Below, piece after piece: positions 35,783-45,244 of a stretch of DNA of 50,142 nucleotides (its first letter is position 1; each line of letters opens with the position of its first letter). Under the pieces are notes generated by a model, which was given only the letters and a program-made list of their open reading frames with translations, searched no databases and was not told the origin of the DNA. The translations under genes and the position numbers were made by a program. Where the stretch lies: contig NZ_PDJV01000017.1 of the NCBI RefSeq assembly GCF_004116465.1, positions 1 to 50,142 of the forward strand, given 5' to 3'. The stretch is from Arcobacter sp. F2176 (lineage in GTDB: Bacteria; Campylobacterota; Campylobacteria; Campylobacterales; Arcobacteraceae).

Positions 35783-37615
35783 TTACATAAAATCAAGTAA
35801 AGTACTTTGTTTGTTTCTTTCTTTAATTTCATTATCAACAACTAACTCTTTTTCTATATCCAAATTTATTTCTATTTTATCTATAAACAATTTTTGTTTT
35901 AAGAAATCAATTATTAAATTAGTATTCCTTGCTAATTCTGATGTTTTTCTATTTTTTAAATCTAAACTGAGTTCATCACTTTCTAAAATTGATATTGATT
36001 GAATAAACAATTGTAGCACTTTTTTTTCATTCAATAAAACATCTAATATTTTTTTACAATATTTATCAGTTTGCTTTTTAATTGTAAAATCTGGTAATTT
36101 TGATGTTGTTATTATATACCTAGATATCATAAGAATATGAAACCTATATTTTTTATATTTACTATTAATTTTGTGAGTAAGAAATAAACTTTCTAAAATT
36201 GAATATGCCAAACCACTTAAATAATAAGGGAATGATTCATGATTTAAGTTAAAAATAGAGTCTCCTAAGTTTTGTAACAATTTCCCATGATGTCCAGATG
36301 CATTATGAGGTAAATTAAGAAACATTGAAGAATATGCTTTTACTTGGTGCTCAATATTTATTATCTTATGCAAACTATAATCATTTTGCTTATATTGATT
36401 TGTTCTTCTCTCATAATATAATTCTATTCCATTAGTATCATAACATGCAATATAAAATTCTTCTAATGTTCTTTGAAAATTAGTTAATGCCTCTAATTCT
36501 TGCTTAGTTACTGCTGTTTGATTATTTGTAGCTCTAGTAATATCACTTTTTATATTAATATCTTTAGTTTCAATTATCTTTACTGGTATTTGTAAGGAAT
36601 TTATACCTTTTACATCTTTATTTTCATACAAAACATGACTTGTCTGACAACCATTTACTATTTGATAGTTTTCTAGAGTAAAAGAATCGCCAGCACTGAT
36701 TACTTTTTCAGCAACAATTGTAATTCCATTATTTAGAATACTAAAGTATTCAAACCTATTTTCTTTTATTGTATCATCAATATCTTTATTTACAATATTA
36801 TTAGAAGTTTCAAGATAATCACGAATATTATCATCAAAAACAGACTTTATATTACCATTTTCATCAAGAATAATTTTTCTAAATTCTGAAAATGGTAATA
36901 CTCCTGAATATGCAGATTCAACATTATCTATTTTAGGTAATGAAACTTTCTTTTCAAATATTATATTTGTTTTTACAATTTCTTTAGATTTTCTATATAA
37001 ATGCTGAACTTCTTTTGAACCACATGGATAAAAATCTACAATATCCTCACAAAACATCGATAAGTTTTGTAATTCTGATTTACCATCTTCAATAATACTA
37101 GTTAAATTTGCATCATCATTCCAAATTCCAGTATTTAAGAAATACAACTTACAATAAGGAGTATGCCTTTTCATAGAATCTACATTAGCATATATAAATT
37201 CTTTCATTTCAACAAAATTTTTCATACTATCAGTTGAAAATAAATTACCTTTTTCCATAAAGAATTTTTTGCTCCATGTAAAAAAAGCACCTAATTCTTC
37301 ACCACTAAACTTATCCGAAGTTTTTGTTTGTATTAATATAAATTTAACATCTAAGTAACCTGTAGTATCAATTAAATCTTTAATTTCTTGAACCGATGTG
37401 CAGAACTTTCCATTAACAATTATACCAATTCCATCAATACCTTGTGTGGCTTTTCCAGTATGTACATCAGAAAAATCAAACGACATAGAATTATATTCAT
37501 TATATACTACAAGAAAATTACAAAGATGTTCAAATTTTGCTGTAATATCATATGTGTCTAAATTATTTTGAATACTAAACTTATTTAAAAATGAACTAAT
37601 AATTGGATTATTCAT
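35783..37615 (-). CDS. AIPR-family protein (abortive infection phage resistance) with Mrr-like nuclease N-terminus
   Basis: 610 aa. The N-terminal part has a putative PD-(D/E)xK nuclease core: Asp61 in GIDGIGI, then the strand FILIQTK with Gln96 and Lys98 as a QxK variant. The AIPR domain follows with its recurring blocks FEYFSILNNGITIVA (288-302), YQIVNGCQTSHVL (317-329), RATNNQTAVTKQELEAL (361-377) and LYYERRTNQY (399-408). Members are linked to phage resistance, mostly by association. Single gene, SD AAGGA, TATAAT at 37637-37642, no methylase or toxin partner. Lies between a flavoprotein gene and mnmE, bounded by a 121-bp palindrome. Confidence 0.8.
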   Translation of the reverse strand: MNNPIISSFLNKFSIQNNLDTYDITAKFEHLCNFLVVYNEYNSMSFDFSDVHTGKATQGIDGIGIIVNGKFCTSVQEIKDLIDTTGYLDVKFILIQTKTSDKFSGEELGAFFTWSKKFFMEKGNLFSTDSMKNFVEMKEFIYANVDSMKRHTPYCKLYFLNTGIWNDDANLTSIIEDGKSELQNLSMFCEDIVDFYPCGSKEVQHLYRKSKEIVKTNIIFEKKVSLPKIDNVESAYSGVLPFSEFRKIILDENGNIKSVFDDNIRDYLETSNNIVNKDIDDTIKENRFEYFSILNNGITIVAEKVISAGDSFTLENYQIVNGCQTSHVLYENKDVKGINSLQIPVKIIETKDINIKSDITRATNNQTAVTKQELEALTNFQRTLEEFYIACYDTNGIELYYERRTNQYKQNDYSLHKIINIEHQVKAYSSMFLNLPHNASGHHGKLLQNLGDSIFNLNHESFPYYLSGLAYSILESLFLTHKINSKYKKYRFHILMISRYIITTSKLPDFTIKKQTDKYCKKILDVLLNEKKVLQLFIQSISILESDELSLDLKNRKTSELARNTNLIIDFLKQKLFIDKIEINLDIEKELVVDNEIKERNKQSTLLDFM

Positions 37616-37689
37616 TAAATATCCTTATAAGTATCAATTATACATATAAAAATCTTAAATTTAATATAGTCTCATATTTAAAAACTCTA

Positions 37690-37810
37690 GAGGTATAGAT
37701 TTTTAGTGCAATTCAAGGCAGAGTAATTTTTTTACGATTGAGCGTACAACTAGTACGTGATTGAGTAAAAAAATTACTCTAACGCAGAAGTGTGCAAAAA
37801 GCTATACCTC
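37690..37810. repeat. 121-bp palindromic element between mnmE and the AIPR gene
   Basis: The element is symmetric about C37750. Perfectly paired parts are the outer 9-bp arms (37690-37698 with 37802-37810), 16-bp arms (37720-37735 with 37765-37780) and the inner CGTAC/GTACG (37743-37747 with 37753-37757). GATTGAG occurs as a direct repeat (37736-37742 and 37759-37765) inside the palindrome. The right end overlaps the mnmE stop codon. It could be a REP/MITE-like dispersed element and also act as a terminator for mnmE. Confidence 0.8.
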
Positions 37811-39152
37811 ACTTACCTAAGCAGAAAGCTCCGAACATCACATCCAACATCTGGTCATTTTCATATGGTCTTGTTATCAATGAAATATTCTCAATAGCTT
37901 CATGTATATTGTGAGCAAAAAATTCTAACTCACCAGTCATCAAGGGAGTTTTTGCTTCTTGTACATGGTATAAAGTTTGCTCTACTGCATCTACTTGTCT
38001 TTTTGAGATCAAAGTCATATTATCATCATGGGAATTGTTATCTAAAATTGTTTCTATTTTTTTTATTAATGTACTAATACTGTTTTTTGTACTTAATTCT
38101 ATGTATTCATTTTTTAATTGTGTTTTATCAAATTTTGATTCTAAATCAATTTTATTTAATACTACTATTTTTTCTTTATTTTCTATCTCATCTAAAATAT
38201 TTAAAATCTTTTTATCTTCATCATCACAAACTTTTGAATTATCAAATAATGAAATAATGATATCTGCTTCATTTACAGCACTTAAAGACTTCTCAATTCC
38301 AATTCGCTCAATAGTATCACTAGCTTCTCTAATACCTGCTGTATCAACTATCTTGATAATATGCGTACCAATCTTAACAGACTCTTCTATTGTATCTCTG
38401 GTTGTTCCTGCTATGTCACTTATGATTGCTCTATCAAAATTTAAAAGTTTATTTAAAAGCGAAGATTTTCCAACATTTGGTTTTCCTATAATTGCTACTT
38501 TGAAACCTTCGATTAGACCTTCTCTTCTTTTACTTGATTCTAATGTATTTGATAATTTAACTACTATTTTTTCTATTTTCTTTTCTATTTGCTCAAAAAT
38601 ATCAGCTGGCAAATCATCTTCAGCATAATCAATACTAACTTCAGTGTAAGCTAACATAAAAAGTAGATCTTCTCTAATATCATTTACGAAATTAGTTAGT
38701 TCACCTTTTAGTTGTCGTGCTAATAATTTAACAGCATCTTCACTTCTAGCTTCTATAAGTTTTGCTATTGCTTCTGCTTTTGAAAGGTCAATTTTATTAT
38801 TTAAAAAAGCTCTTTTTGAAAATTCACCTGGATTTGCTAATCTTGCACCTAATTTTATAAGTTCATTTAAAATTATGTTTGAAATAGCGATTCCACCATG
38901 ACATTGAAACTCAACAATATCTTCGCCTGTAAAAGAGTTTGGATTTTTAAAATAAATTAAAAGTGCTTCATCTATAATTTCATCTTCACTATTGTATATA
39001 CTAGATAGGGTTGCTAATCTTGGATTTAAATTAGTTCTTTTTGAAAGAGTTAAGGCAAGTGGCAACGAATCTTTACCACTTAATCTTATAATTGAGATTG
39101 AGCCAATTCCATTGGCTGTTGCAATTGCTGCAATTGTATCAAATGAGTCCAT
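37809..39152 (-). CDS. mnmE: tRNA modification GTPase MnmE (TrmE)
   Basis: With MnmG it makes carboxymethylaminomethyl uridine at the wobble position of several tRNAs. 447 aa. N-terminal folate-binding domain (DTIAAIATANGIGSISIIRLSG start and GGIAISNIILNELIKLGARLANPGEFSKRAFLNNKIDL region), helical domain, and an inserted G domain with G1 GKPNVGKSS (about 218-226), G2 and G3 in DIAGTTRDT and DTAGI, and G4 NKID. The C-terminal FGAFCLGK has the catalytic Cys. It starts 3 bp after jag. Confidence 0.96.
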   Translation of the reverse strand: MDSFDTIAAIATANGIGSISIIRLSGKDSLPLALTLSKRTNLNPRLATLSSIYNSEDEIIDEALLIYFKNPNSFTGEDIVEFQCHGGIAISNIILNELIKLGARLANPGEFSKRAFLNNKIDLSKAEAIAKLIEARSEDAVKLLARQLKGELTNFVNDIREDLLFMLAYTEVSIDYAEDDLPADIFEQIEKKIEKIVVKLSNTLESSKRREGLIEGFKVAIIGKPNVGKSSLLNKLLNFDRAIISDIAGTTRDTIEESVKIGTHIIKIVDTAGIREASDTIERIGIEKSLSAVNEADIIISLFDNSKVCDDEDKKILNILDEIENKEKIVVLNKIDLESKFDKTQLKNEYIELSTKNSISTLIKKIETILDNNSHDDNMTLISKRQVDAVEQTLYHVQEAKTPLMTGELEFFAHNIHEAIENISLITRPYENDQMLDVMFGAFCLGK

Positions 39153-39155
39153 TAT

Positions 39156-40016
39156 TTATTGATTACTTCTATACTCATTTACTAATACATATTTGTCGCC
39201 TCTTACATTTGTTTTAACAGCAACATATTTATTAGGGAACTCTTCTCTTAATCTTTTAAGCGCAATATGTACTAAAATACCATCTAATGGTTTAGTTTTA
39301 TATGTACCAGTTTCTTTTATAGTTTCAATAACGGGAGATAGATAATTATAAATTGCTTCTTCTTGATTCTTCAAAAATTCTGCAACTTCAAGTCTTAACA
39401 TTAAACCATATTTTTCATTTATCCAATTAAATAAAATATAAGACAAGGCTTTATATCTATAACCTTCTTTACCTATTAATAAAGCTGAATCTTTTCCATT
39501 AAATTCGATGTATAATGTTTCTTCATCATAAAAATCAACTTCAATTTCATCTATTTCATAACAAGTATTTTGAAATAAAGTATTCACATCTTTTTTAACT
39601 TCTAAGATAATTTCTTCTTTATCTTTTTTTATAACTATTTTAGATATCTCATCTTTTTGATTAACTTCTGTATAAAAGTTATTAAATATCTGTTCTTTAC
39701 CTTCTACATTAGGAACTTTAGAAGTTGGGATTCTTTCTGTTTTTATTTCATTTGTATTGCTATTAGCAATTTTTTCTGATAAATCTTCAATATTTATATT
39801 ATTTTTTCTATATTTTGTTTCTTTATATTTTCTATTGTCTTTTTTTTGTTTTCTTTTTAACTGAGCTGTTATAATTGCAGTTTTTTTCCCAATGCCAAGA
39901 AAACCTTTACTTGGCTGTTGGGTTATTACTATTTCTAAATCTATTATGGAACAATTAAATTCATTTGATGCTACTTCATATACTTCTTCTAATGTTTTTG
40001 CTTCAAATTTTTTCAT
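39156..40016 (-). CDS. jag: Jag (KhpB-like) RNA-binding protein
   Basis: 286 aa, with the three-part Jag layout: N-terminal Jag domain (about 1-52, KKFEAKTLEEVYEVASNEF start, KGFLGIGKK), a variable Lys/Asn/Glu-rich linker, a KH domain with the GKEGYRYKALSYIL helix (about 187-200), and a C-terminal R3H domain (RLREEFPNKYVAV). KhpB binds many RNAs in Gram-positive bacteria; in this phylum its place between yidC and mnmE is conserved. 9 bp after yidC. Confidence 0.92.
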   Translation of the reverse strand: MKKFEAKTLEEVYEVASNEFNCSIIDLEIVITQQPSKGFLGIGKKTAIITAQLKRKQKKDNRKYKETKYRKNNINIEDLSEKIANSNTNEIKTERIPTSKVPNVEGKEQIFNNFYTEVNQKDEISKIVIKKDKEEIILEVKKDVNTLFQNTCYEIDEIEVDFYDEETLYIEFNGKDSALLIGKEGYRYKALSYILFNWINEKYGLMLRLEVAEFLKNQEEAIYNYLSPVIETIKETGTYKTKPLDGILVHIALKRLREEFPNKYVAVKTNVRGDKYVLVNEYRSNQ

Positions 40017-40025
40017 ATTTATTTC

Positions 40026-41672
40026 CTATTTTTTAGATGCTTTTTTCTCTTCTATTTCAACTAACTTCTTTTTTTCAAACATTTTATTAATAAAGAATTG
40101 TTGACAAATTGTAAATAAGTTATTTATAAACCAATAAAGTGTTAACCCTGCTGGGAACCACAAGAAGAAGAATGTAAATACTACTGGTAAAAATTGGAAA
40201 ATTTTCTTTTGTGTCTCATCTTGCATTGTATTTGGAGTAAGTTTTTGTTGTATAAACATTGAAATACCCATTAAAATTGGTAACACATAATATGGATCCA
40301 TTAAAGCTAAATCGTGAATCCAAAGAATCCATGGAGAACCTTTTAACTCAATTGCATTTAAAATAACTCTATAAAGAGCAAAAAACACTGGAATTTGTAA
40401 AATCAAAGGTAAACATCCACCCATTGGATTTGCACCATGTTTTTTATATAATTCCATCATATGAGCTGATTGTTTTTGCTTATCACCCTTATATTTCTCT
40501 TGAAGTTCTTTAATCTTTGGAGCTAAATCTTTTAGCTTCTGCATTGACATCATACCTTTGTATGATAAAGGAAAAAGAATAAGTTTAATTATAATTGTTG
40601 CAAATACAATTGTCCAACCCCAGTTACCCACATAACTTTGAAGAAATTGTAAAAATAAAAACATAGGGTTTGCGATAAATGTAAACCAACCATATTCAAT
40701 AACACCTGTTAATTGAGGATTTAAAGCTTTAAGTGCTTTATGCTCTTTTGGCCCGATATATCCACTAAAATCAACAGAAGCATTTTCAGAGTGAACAAAA
40801 CCTTGTGGATTTGAATCTTTGTCTGGCATAAGAGAAACTTGCATTGTTTTTTTGAAATTATATACAACAGTAGTATAATATCTATCAAAGAAGCTTAGAA
40901 ATTTAACTGCTTGATAAGTTTTAGTTTTATCATTTTTACCATCAACTGTTACATCTAAAGTATTGTCAGCTAACTTTACAATTGCACCATGATCAGCATA
41001 CATATCAGCTAATACATTTGGTCTATAACCTGGAGTAATAAAAAATTGTTTGTTATTAGTAGCTTTTACATCTAAATCATAATGACCATCAGTGTAAATA
41101 GTTAATATTTTAGTTAAAACTGTCTCTTTTAATGTTTGAGTAATAATAAGTTTTTGTGTTTGTTTTGTAGCATCAATAACTGGTGAGTTAACAGTAACTT
41201 CTACATTAAAAGCTTCATTATTAATATTTTTATCTGCAAATCTTACTTCTAAAGGTCTTAATTGATTTGGTTCAAAAAGTTTTATATGAGAATTATCTTC
41301 ATTTATATATTGTCTCTCTAAAAGAGTAACTTGAGCGATTCTACCTAATTTATCAATTTGAATGATATTTTTATCAGTAGTAATAGTTGAAACTATATCA
41401 TTTGTTGCAATTGTTTTTGATGATATAGCATCAGCAACATTTGAAGGTGTTGACATGTTGGAAACTGGAGCAGATGCAGGATTTGTGCTGTCTTGTGCCA
41501 CTTGTGGAGCATTATTTGCGTTTACTACTTTCTCTTGTGCTATTTTAGCAGCTTGTGCCTCTTTTTGAGGCTTTAAAACCAAAAACTCATAAGCAACAAA
41601 AAATACAAAAACAATTAATGTCATGATTAACATTCGCTTTTGCATACCCTGATTATTATTTAAATTATTCAT
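40026..41672 (-). CDS. yidC: Membrane protein insertase YidC
   Basis: Inserts and folds inner-membrane proteins alone or with SecYEG. 548 aa, the Gram-negative type: an N-terminal signal anchor (about 13-30), a large periplasmic beta-sandwich (about 60-330) and five C-terminal helices. The conserved core begins FLQFLQSYVGNWGWTIVFATIIIKLILFPLSYKG, with the hydrophilic-groove Arg replaced or shifted as in other Gram-negative forms, and has GGCLPLILQIPVFFALYRV. It ends in a Lys-rich tail. The start overlaps the yidD stop by 8 bp. Confidence 0.96.
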   Translation of the reverse strand: MNNLNNNQGMQKRMLIMTLIVFVFFVAYEFLVLKPQKEAQAAKIAQEKVVNANNAPQVAQDSTNPASAPVSNMSTPSNVADAISSKTIATNDIVSTITTDKNIIQIDKLGRIAQVTLLERQYINEDNSHIKLFEPNQLRPLEVRFADKNINNEAFNVEVTVNSPVIDATKQTQKLIITQTLKETVLTKILTIYTDGHYDLDVKATNNKQFFITPGYRPNVLADMYADHGAIVKLADNTLDVTVDGKNDKTKTYQAVKFLSFFDRYYTTVVYNFKKTMQVSLMPDKDSNPQGFVHSENASVDFSGYIGPKEHKALKALNPQLTGVIEYGWFTFIANPMFLFLQFLQSYVGNWGWTIVFATIIIKLILFPLSYKGMMSMQKLKDLAPKIKELQEKYKGDKQKQSAHMMELYKKHGANPMGGCLPLILQIPVFFALYRVILNAIELKGSPWILWIHDLALMDPYYVLPILMGISMFIQQKLTPNTMQDETQKKIFQFLPVVFTFFFLWFPAGLTLYWFINNLFTICQQFFINKMFEKKKLVEIEEKKASKK

Positions 41673-41997
41673 TATTCTTATTTCTCTCCCAATTCTTTAC
41701 TACAAAGTATTTATTATCTTCAGTTGGTACAAACCAATATATTACTTTGATTTTTTTATGTATGATACTTTTATTCGGGATTTTATTGACTATTGGATAA
41801 TCAATTCCACCTCTAAAAAGTTGGTTACATTTTAATATCCGTGTTATTGTAAAATAAATAGCCTTAAAAAAAGAGTTATTTTCCATTTGCCATACTCCAT
41901 ATTCGGAACAAGTTGGATAAAATCTACAACTTGGAGAGGTATAACGAGAAATAAATTTTTGATAAAACTTAATTAGATATTTAAATACAAAGTTCAT
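41665..41997 (-). CDS. yidD: Membrane protein insertion efficiency factor YidD
   Basis: Small membrane-associated protein, 110 aa. It has the family block FISRYTSPSCRFYPTCSEYG with three conserved Cys, then a hydrophobic/amphipathic stretch and FRGGIDYP. It helps YidC-dependent insertion. The ATG overlaps the rnpA stop codon (ATGA), and the 3' end overlaps yidC. Confidence 0.94.
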   Translation of the reverse strand: MNFVFKYLIKFYQKFISRYTSPSCRFYPTCSEYGVWQMENNSFFKAIYFTITRILKCNQLFRGGIDYPIVNKIPNKSIIHKKIKVIYWFVPTEDNKYFVVKNWERNKNNE

Positions 41998-42329
41998 TTG
42001 TATAAATTTAGTCGTTTAAATGCAAAATTAAAATCTTTTTGTAACTCAGTATGTGATTTATTAAATAATTCATCTTTTGCTACAAAAACATATTTACCAG
42101 TAATAATTTTATTTTCATTTTCTAAAACTATAGCTCGTAATCTTCTTCTTGCTTTATTTCTAAAAACAGCATTTCCTACTTTTTTAGAAGTAACAAAACC
42201 TATTTCTAACTTTTCACTAGACCTAAAAAAAGCGACAAAAGATGGCGTGTGCCATTTTTTGCCGCTTTGATAGATTTGTCTAAAATCTCTTGAGCTATTT
42301 AGTCTGTATTCTTTGCTTAAACAGCTAAT
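41994..42329 (-). CDS. rnpA: Ribonuclease P protein component, apparent AUU start
   Basis: Protein cofactor of RNase P, 111 aa, binding the pre-tRNA 5' leader. Conserved blocks: [13 protein letters not shown] (14-26), the RNR-type motif [19 protein letters not shown] (47-65) and the tail [14 protein letters not shown]. The frame has no ATG, GTG or TTG between the preceding in-frame stop and the conserved region. The best start is ATT at 42329, with AAAGG 9 bp upstream; it lies 13 bases inside rpmH. The stop overlaps the yidD start. Identity is certain; the start codon is inferred. Confidence 0.92.
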   Translation of the reverse strand: MSCLSKEYRLNSSRDFRQIYQSGKKWHTPSFVAFFRSSEKLEIGFVTSKKVGNAVFRNKARRRLRAIVLENENKIITGKYVFVAKDELFNKSHTELQKDFNFAFKRLNLYK

Positions 42330-42451
42330 CTTTTTCTACCTTTTGCTCTTCTTCTTGCAATAACTTTTCTACCATTTTTTGTAGACATTCTTACTCTAAA
42401 ACCGTGAGTTCTCTTTTTTGGCGTGTTATGCGGTTGGTATGTTCTTTTCAT
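42317..42451 (-). CDS. rpmH: 50S ribosomal protein bL34
   Basis: 44 aa, the normal length for this very short protein. It starts [18 protein letters not shown] and ends [12 protein letters not shown], the invariant bL34 pattern. First gene of the rpmH-rnpA-yidD-yidC-jag-mnmE operon. Promoter element TATAAT lies about 35 bp upstream. Confidence 0.98.
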   Translation of the reverse strand: MKRTYQPHNTPKKRTHGFRVRMSTKNGRKVIARRRAKGRKRLAV

Positions 42452-42484
42452 AGTGTCATTCCCTTTTTAAAATTCAAGTTGCGG

Positions 42485-42490
42485 ATTATA
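42485..42490 (-). promoter_or_regulatory. -10 element of the rpmH operon
   Basis: TATAAT on the minus strand followed by CCGC, a GC-rich discriminator typical of growth-regulated promoters. The upstream DNA is A/T-rich and contains AAGTTAACTT, but no good -35 hexamer. 34 bp before the rpmH ATG. Confidence 0.6.
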
Positions 42491-42545
42491 GTTAAAGTTA
42501 ACTTAAAATTTCTTTATATTAAGCTAAGTTAAAACTTTCTAAAAA

Positions 42546-45119
42546 CTATATTTTTGCGATTACCTCATCATTTTGCACATCAAAAACAACCTTACTTCCT
42601 GCACCAATTTTGTCTTCTAAAATCAAATCAGCAAGCTTATCTTCTACTATTTCATAGATTGCTCTTTTTAGTGGTCTAGCACCATATACTGGGTCAAATC
42701 CAACTTTTGCAATAAACTCTTTTGCACTTTGAGTCAACTCAATTTGGATATCTTTATCTTCAACTTTTTTCTTAATATCTTCAAACAATATTGAAACAAT
42801 ATTTGTAATTGAGTCTAATCCTAATTGTTCAAAAATAATTATATCATCTAATCTATTTAAAAATTCTGGTCTAAAATAGTTTTTAATTTCTAAAAATACT
42901 TCTTCTCTTCTTTTATCTTTATCAGCTATTTCTATAATCTTGCTACTTCCAATATTTGAAGTTAATATGATAATTGTATTTTTAAAATCAATAGTAACAC
43001 CTTTATTATCTGTCAATCTTCCATCATCAAGAACTTGAAGTAAGATATTAAATACATCAGGATGTGCTTTTTCAATTTCATCAAATAAAATCACACTATA
43101 AGGTTTTCTTCTAACAGCTTCAGTTAACTGCCCTCCTTCTTCATAACCCACATATCCAGGAGCAGCACCAATTAATCTTGATACTGCATGTTTTTCCATA
43201 TATTCACTCATATCAAATCTTATAAGTGATTTTTCATCATCAAATAAAAACTTCGCTAAACTTTTTGCACTCTCTGTTTTACCAACACCTGTTGGTCCTA
43301 AGAACATAAAAGAGCCTATTGGTTTACTATCATCACTTAGCCCTGCTTTATTTCTTTTAATTGCACGACTTATTGCTTTTAGTGCTTCATCTTGCCCTTT
43401 TACATCATTTTTTAAAACACTTTCTATTTCTAAGATTTTTTGTTTATCACTACTTAACATCTTATTTACAGGAATTCCAGTCCATCTTGAAACAATACTT
43501 GCAATTGCATCTTCATCAACACTATTTCTTAATAATGTTCCTGCTTCTTGCATTTTGTCCCATTTTTCTTCATTTTCTTTTACTTGTTTTTCTAATTCTG
43601 GTATTTCCCCATATTCTATAGATGCGGCTTCTTCAAATCTTGATTCTCTTTTAGCAGCTAGTGCTTTTGTTTTTAATTCATCAATTTTTACTTTTAAAGT
43701 AGATGCTTTATTAAATGTCTCTTTTTCATTTAAAAATCTAGTTTCCAAAGCTCTTTGTTCTTCATTTAAATCGGCTAATTCTTTTTCTATAGCTTCAATT
43801 CTTTCACTATTTTTTTTAGATTTTTCCATCTTTAAAGCTTCTTTTTCCACCATCAAAGTTTGAATTGCTCTTTTTACAGTTGATAAAACAATTGGTTCAC
43901 TCTCTATTTGCATTTTAAGCTCTGCTGCTGCTTCATCTATTAGGTCAATAGCTTTATCTGGTAAAAATCTATCAGAGATATATCTATCACTTAATTTGGC
44001 AGCTGCTACTAAGGCACTATCATTGATAGTTACACTATGGAAAGTTTCTAGTTTCTCTTTTATACCTCTTAGTATTTGCAAGGCTTCATTTACACTTGGC
44101 TCATCTACCGTAATTGGTTGAAATCTTCTTTGCATAGCTGTATCTTTTTCAAAATACTTTCTATACTCTTTAAGTGTTGTTGCTCCTATTGTATGTAATT
44201 CACCCCTTGCAAGAGCTGGTTTTAAGATATTTGCAGCATCCATACTTCCTTCACTTGCCCCTGCTCCAATTATTGTATGAATTTCATCAATAAATAAAAT
44301 TACATTTCCAGCTTTTTTAACTTCATCAATTACAGATTTTAATCTATCTTCAAATTCACCTCTATATTTTGCACCTGCAATTAAAGCACTCATATCAAGT
44401 GTTACCACTCTTTTATTTTGTAAAGATAGTGGAACATCCTTTGCCACTATTCTTTGGGCTAGTCCTTCTGCAATAGCTGTTTTACCAGTTCCTGGTTCTC
44501 CTAAAAGTATAGGGTTGTTTTTTGTTTTTCTTATAAGAATTTGCATCATTCTTTGAATTTGTTCATCTCTTCCAATTACTGGGTCTAGTTTTCCCTCAAT
44601 TGCTTGTTGGTTTAGGTCAATTCCATATTTTCCTAAAGCTTCTAAGTTCTCATCTCCTGAAGCTGAGTCAATAACACTTCCACCTCTTATGGCTTCTAGC
44701 TCTTTTTTTGCTTCTCGTAAATCTATATATTTGCCTAATACATCTTTAAATACTTTATTATCAAAGTTTGCTATTAACCATGAGTCAATAGCTATAAATT
44801 TATCGCCAAGTGTTGCCATCTGACCTTCTGCTTTTTGCAAAGAATCTATAAAGCCCCTACTTAGTTTTATATTCTCTTTTGTAACTGTTGATACAGTTGG
44901 CAAAGATGATGTATGAGATTTTGCTTCTAGTACTAAGGCTGTTTTGTCTATATTCATTTTATTTAATAATTGGTTTAGTACTGAGTTGGTATTTGTTAAT
45001 AATGCCCAAAGCATATGTATAACTTCTACTTCTTGGTTTTTATTATGTAATGCTAAAGCAACAGACGAATCTATGCTTTCATTCATTTGGTTTGTTAGTT
45101 TTTCAAAAATTTTATTCAT
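42546..45119 (-). CDS. clpB: ClpB protein disaggregase
   Basis: Hexameric AAA+ chaperone that pulls polypeptides from aggregates with DnaK. 857 aa. N-terminal domain (about 1-145), first ATPase with Walker A GEPGTGKT and Walker [10 protein letters not shown], the coiled-coil M domain (about 400-520), second ATPase with Walker A GPTGVGKT and [17 protein letters not shown] place the start at the ATG 45119, preceded by AAGGAG at 8 bp; an upstream in-frame GTG (45128) touches the ribosome site and is unlikely. A CIRCE element overlaps the start region. Confidence 0.96.
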   Translation of the reverse strand: MNKIFEKLTNQMNESIDSSVALALHNKNQEVEVIHMLWALLTNTNSVLNQLLNKMNIDKTALVLEAKSHTSSLPTVSTVTKENIKLSRGFIDSLQKAEGQMATLGDKFIAIDSWLIANFDNKVFKDVLGKYIDLREAKKELEAIRGGSVIDSASGDENLEALGKYGIDLNQQAIEGKLDPVIGRDEQIQRMMQILIRKTKNNPILLGEPGTGKTAIAEGLAQRIVAKDVPLSLQNKRVVTLDMSALIAGAKYRGEFEDRLKSVIDEVKKAGNVILFIDEIHTIIGAGASEGSMDAANILKPALARGELHTIGATTLKEYRKYFEKDTAMQRRFQPITVDEPSVNEALQILRGIKEKLETFHSVTINDSALVAAAKLSDRYISDRFLPDKAIDLIDEAAAELKMQIESEPIVLSTVKRAIQTLMVEKEALKMEKSKKNSERIEAIEKELADLNEEQRALETRFLNEKETFNKASTLKVKIDELKTKALAAKRESRFEEAASIEYGEIPELEKQVKENEEKWDKMQEAGTLLRNSVDEDAIASIVSRWTGIPVNKMLSSDKQKILEIESVLKNDVKGQDEALKAISRAIKRNKAGLSDDSKPIGSFMFLGPTGVGKTESAKSLAKFLFDDEKSLIRFDMSEYMEKHAVSRLIGAAPGYVGYEEGGQLTEAVRRKPYSVILFDEIEKAHPDVFNILLQVLDDGRLTDNKGVTIDFKNTIIILTSNIGSSKIIEIADKDKRREEVFLEIKNYFRPEFLNRLDDIIIFEQLGLDSITNIVSILFEDIKKKVEDKDIQIELTQSAKEFIAKVGFDPVYGARPLKRAIYEIVEDKLADLILEDKIGAGSKVVFDVQNDEVIAKI

Positions 45120-45121
45120 AA

Positions 45122-45148
45122 TTAGCACTCCTTTAATTTAACTGCTAA
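45122..45148. promoter_or_regulatory. CIRCE operator (HrcA site) before clpB
   Basis: TTAGCACTC (45122-45130), nine bases, then AACTGCTAA (45140-45148). The left arm equals the consensus TTAGCACTC-N9-GAGTGCTAA and the right arm matches 7 of 9. The site lies in the 5' untranslated region, overlapping the ribosome binding site. HrcA repression of clpB under non-stress conditions is inferred. Confidence 0.82.
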
Positions 45149-45152
45149 AAAA

Positions 45153-45182
45153 ATTATAGCACCTTGAGTGGACTTTTGTCAA
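45153..45182 (-). promoter_or_regulatory. Sigma-70 promoter of clpB
   Basis: TTGACA (45177-45182) and TATAAT (45153-45158) on the minus strand, 18 bp apart: both hexamers match consensus. The CIRCE element begins 4 bp downstream of the -10, so bound HrcA would cover the start site. Confidence 0.85.
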
Positions 45183-45244
45183 GTTATAATTTTGTTTTCT
45201 TTCATAATTTTTACAATATAATTAGCAAAACAAAAAGGAAATAG

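Noticed and set aside
45120-45128. GTG at 45128 as the clpB start
   Set aside because: The codon abuts the AAGGAG ribosome site, leaving no spacer. The ATG at 45119 has the right 8-bp distance and begins the conserved MNKIFEKLT sequence.
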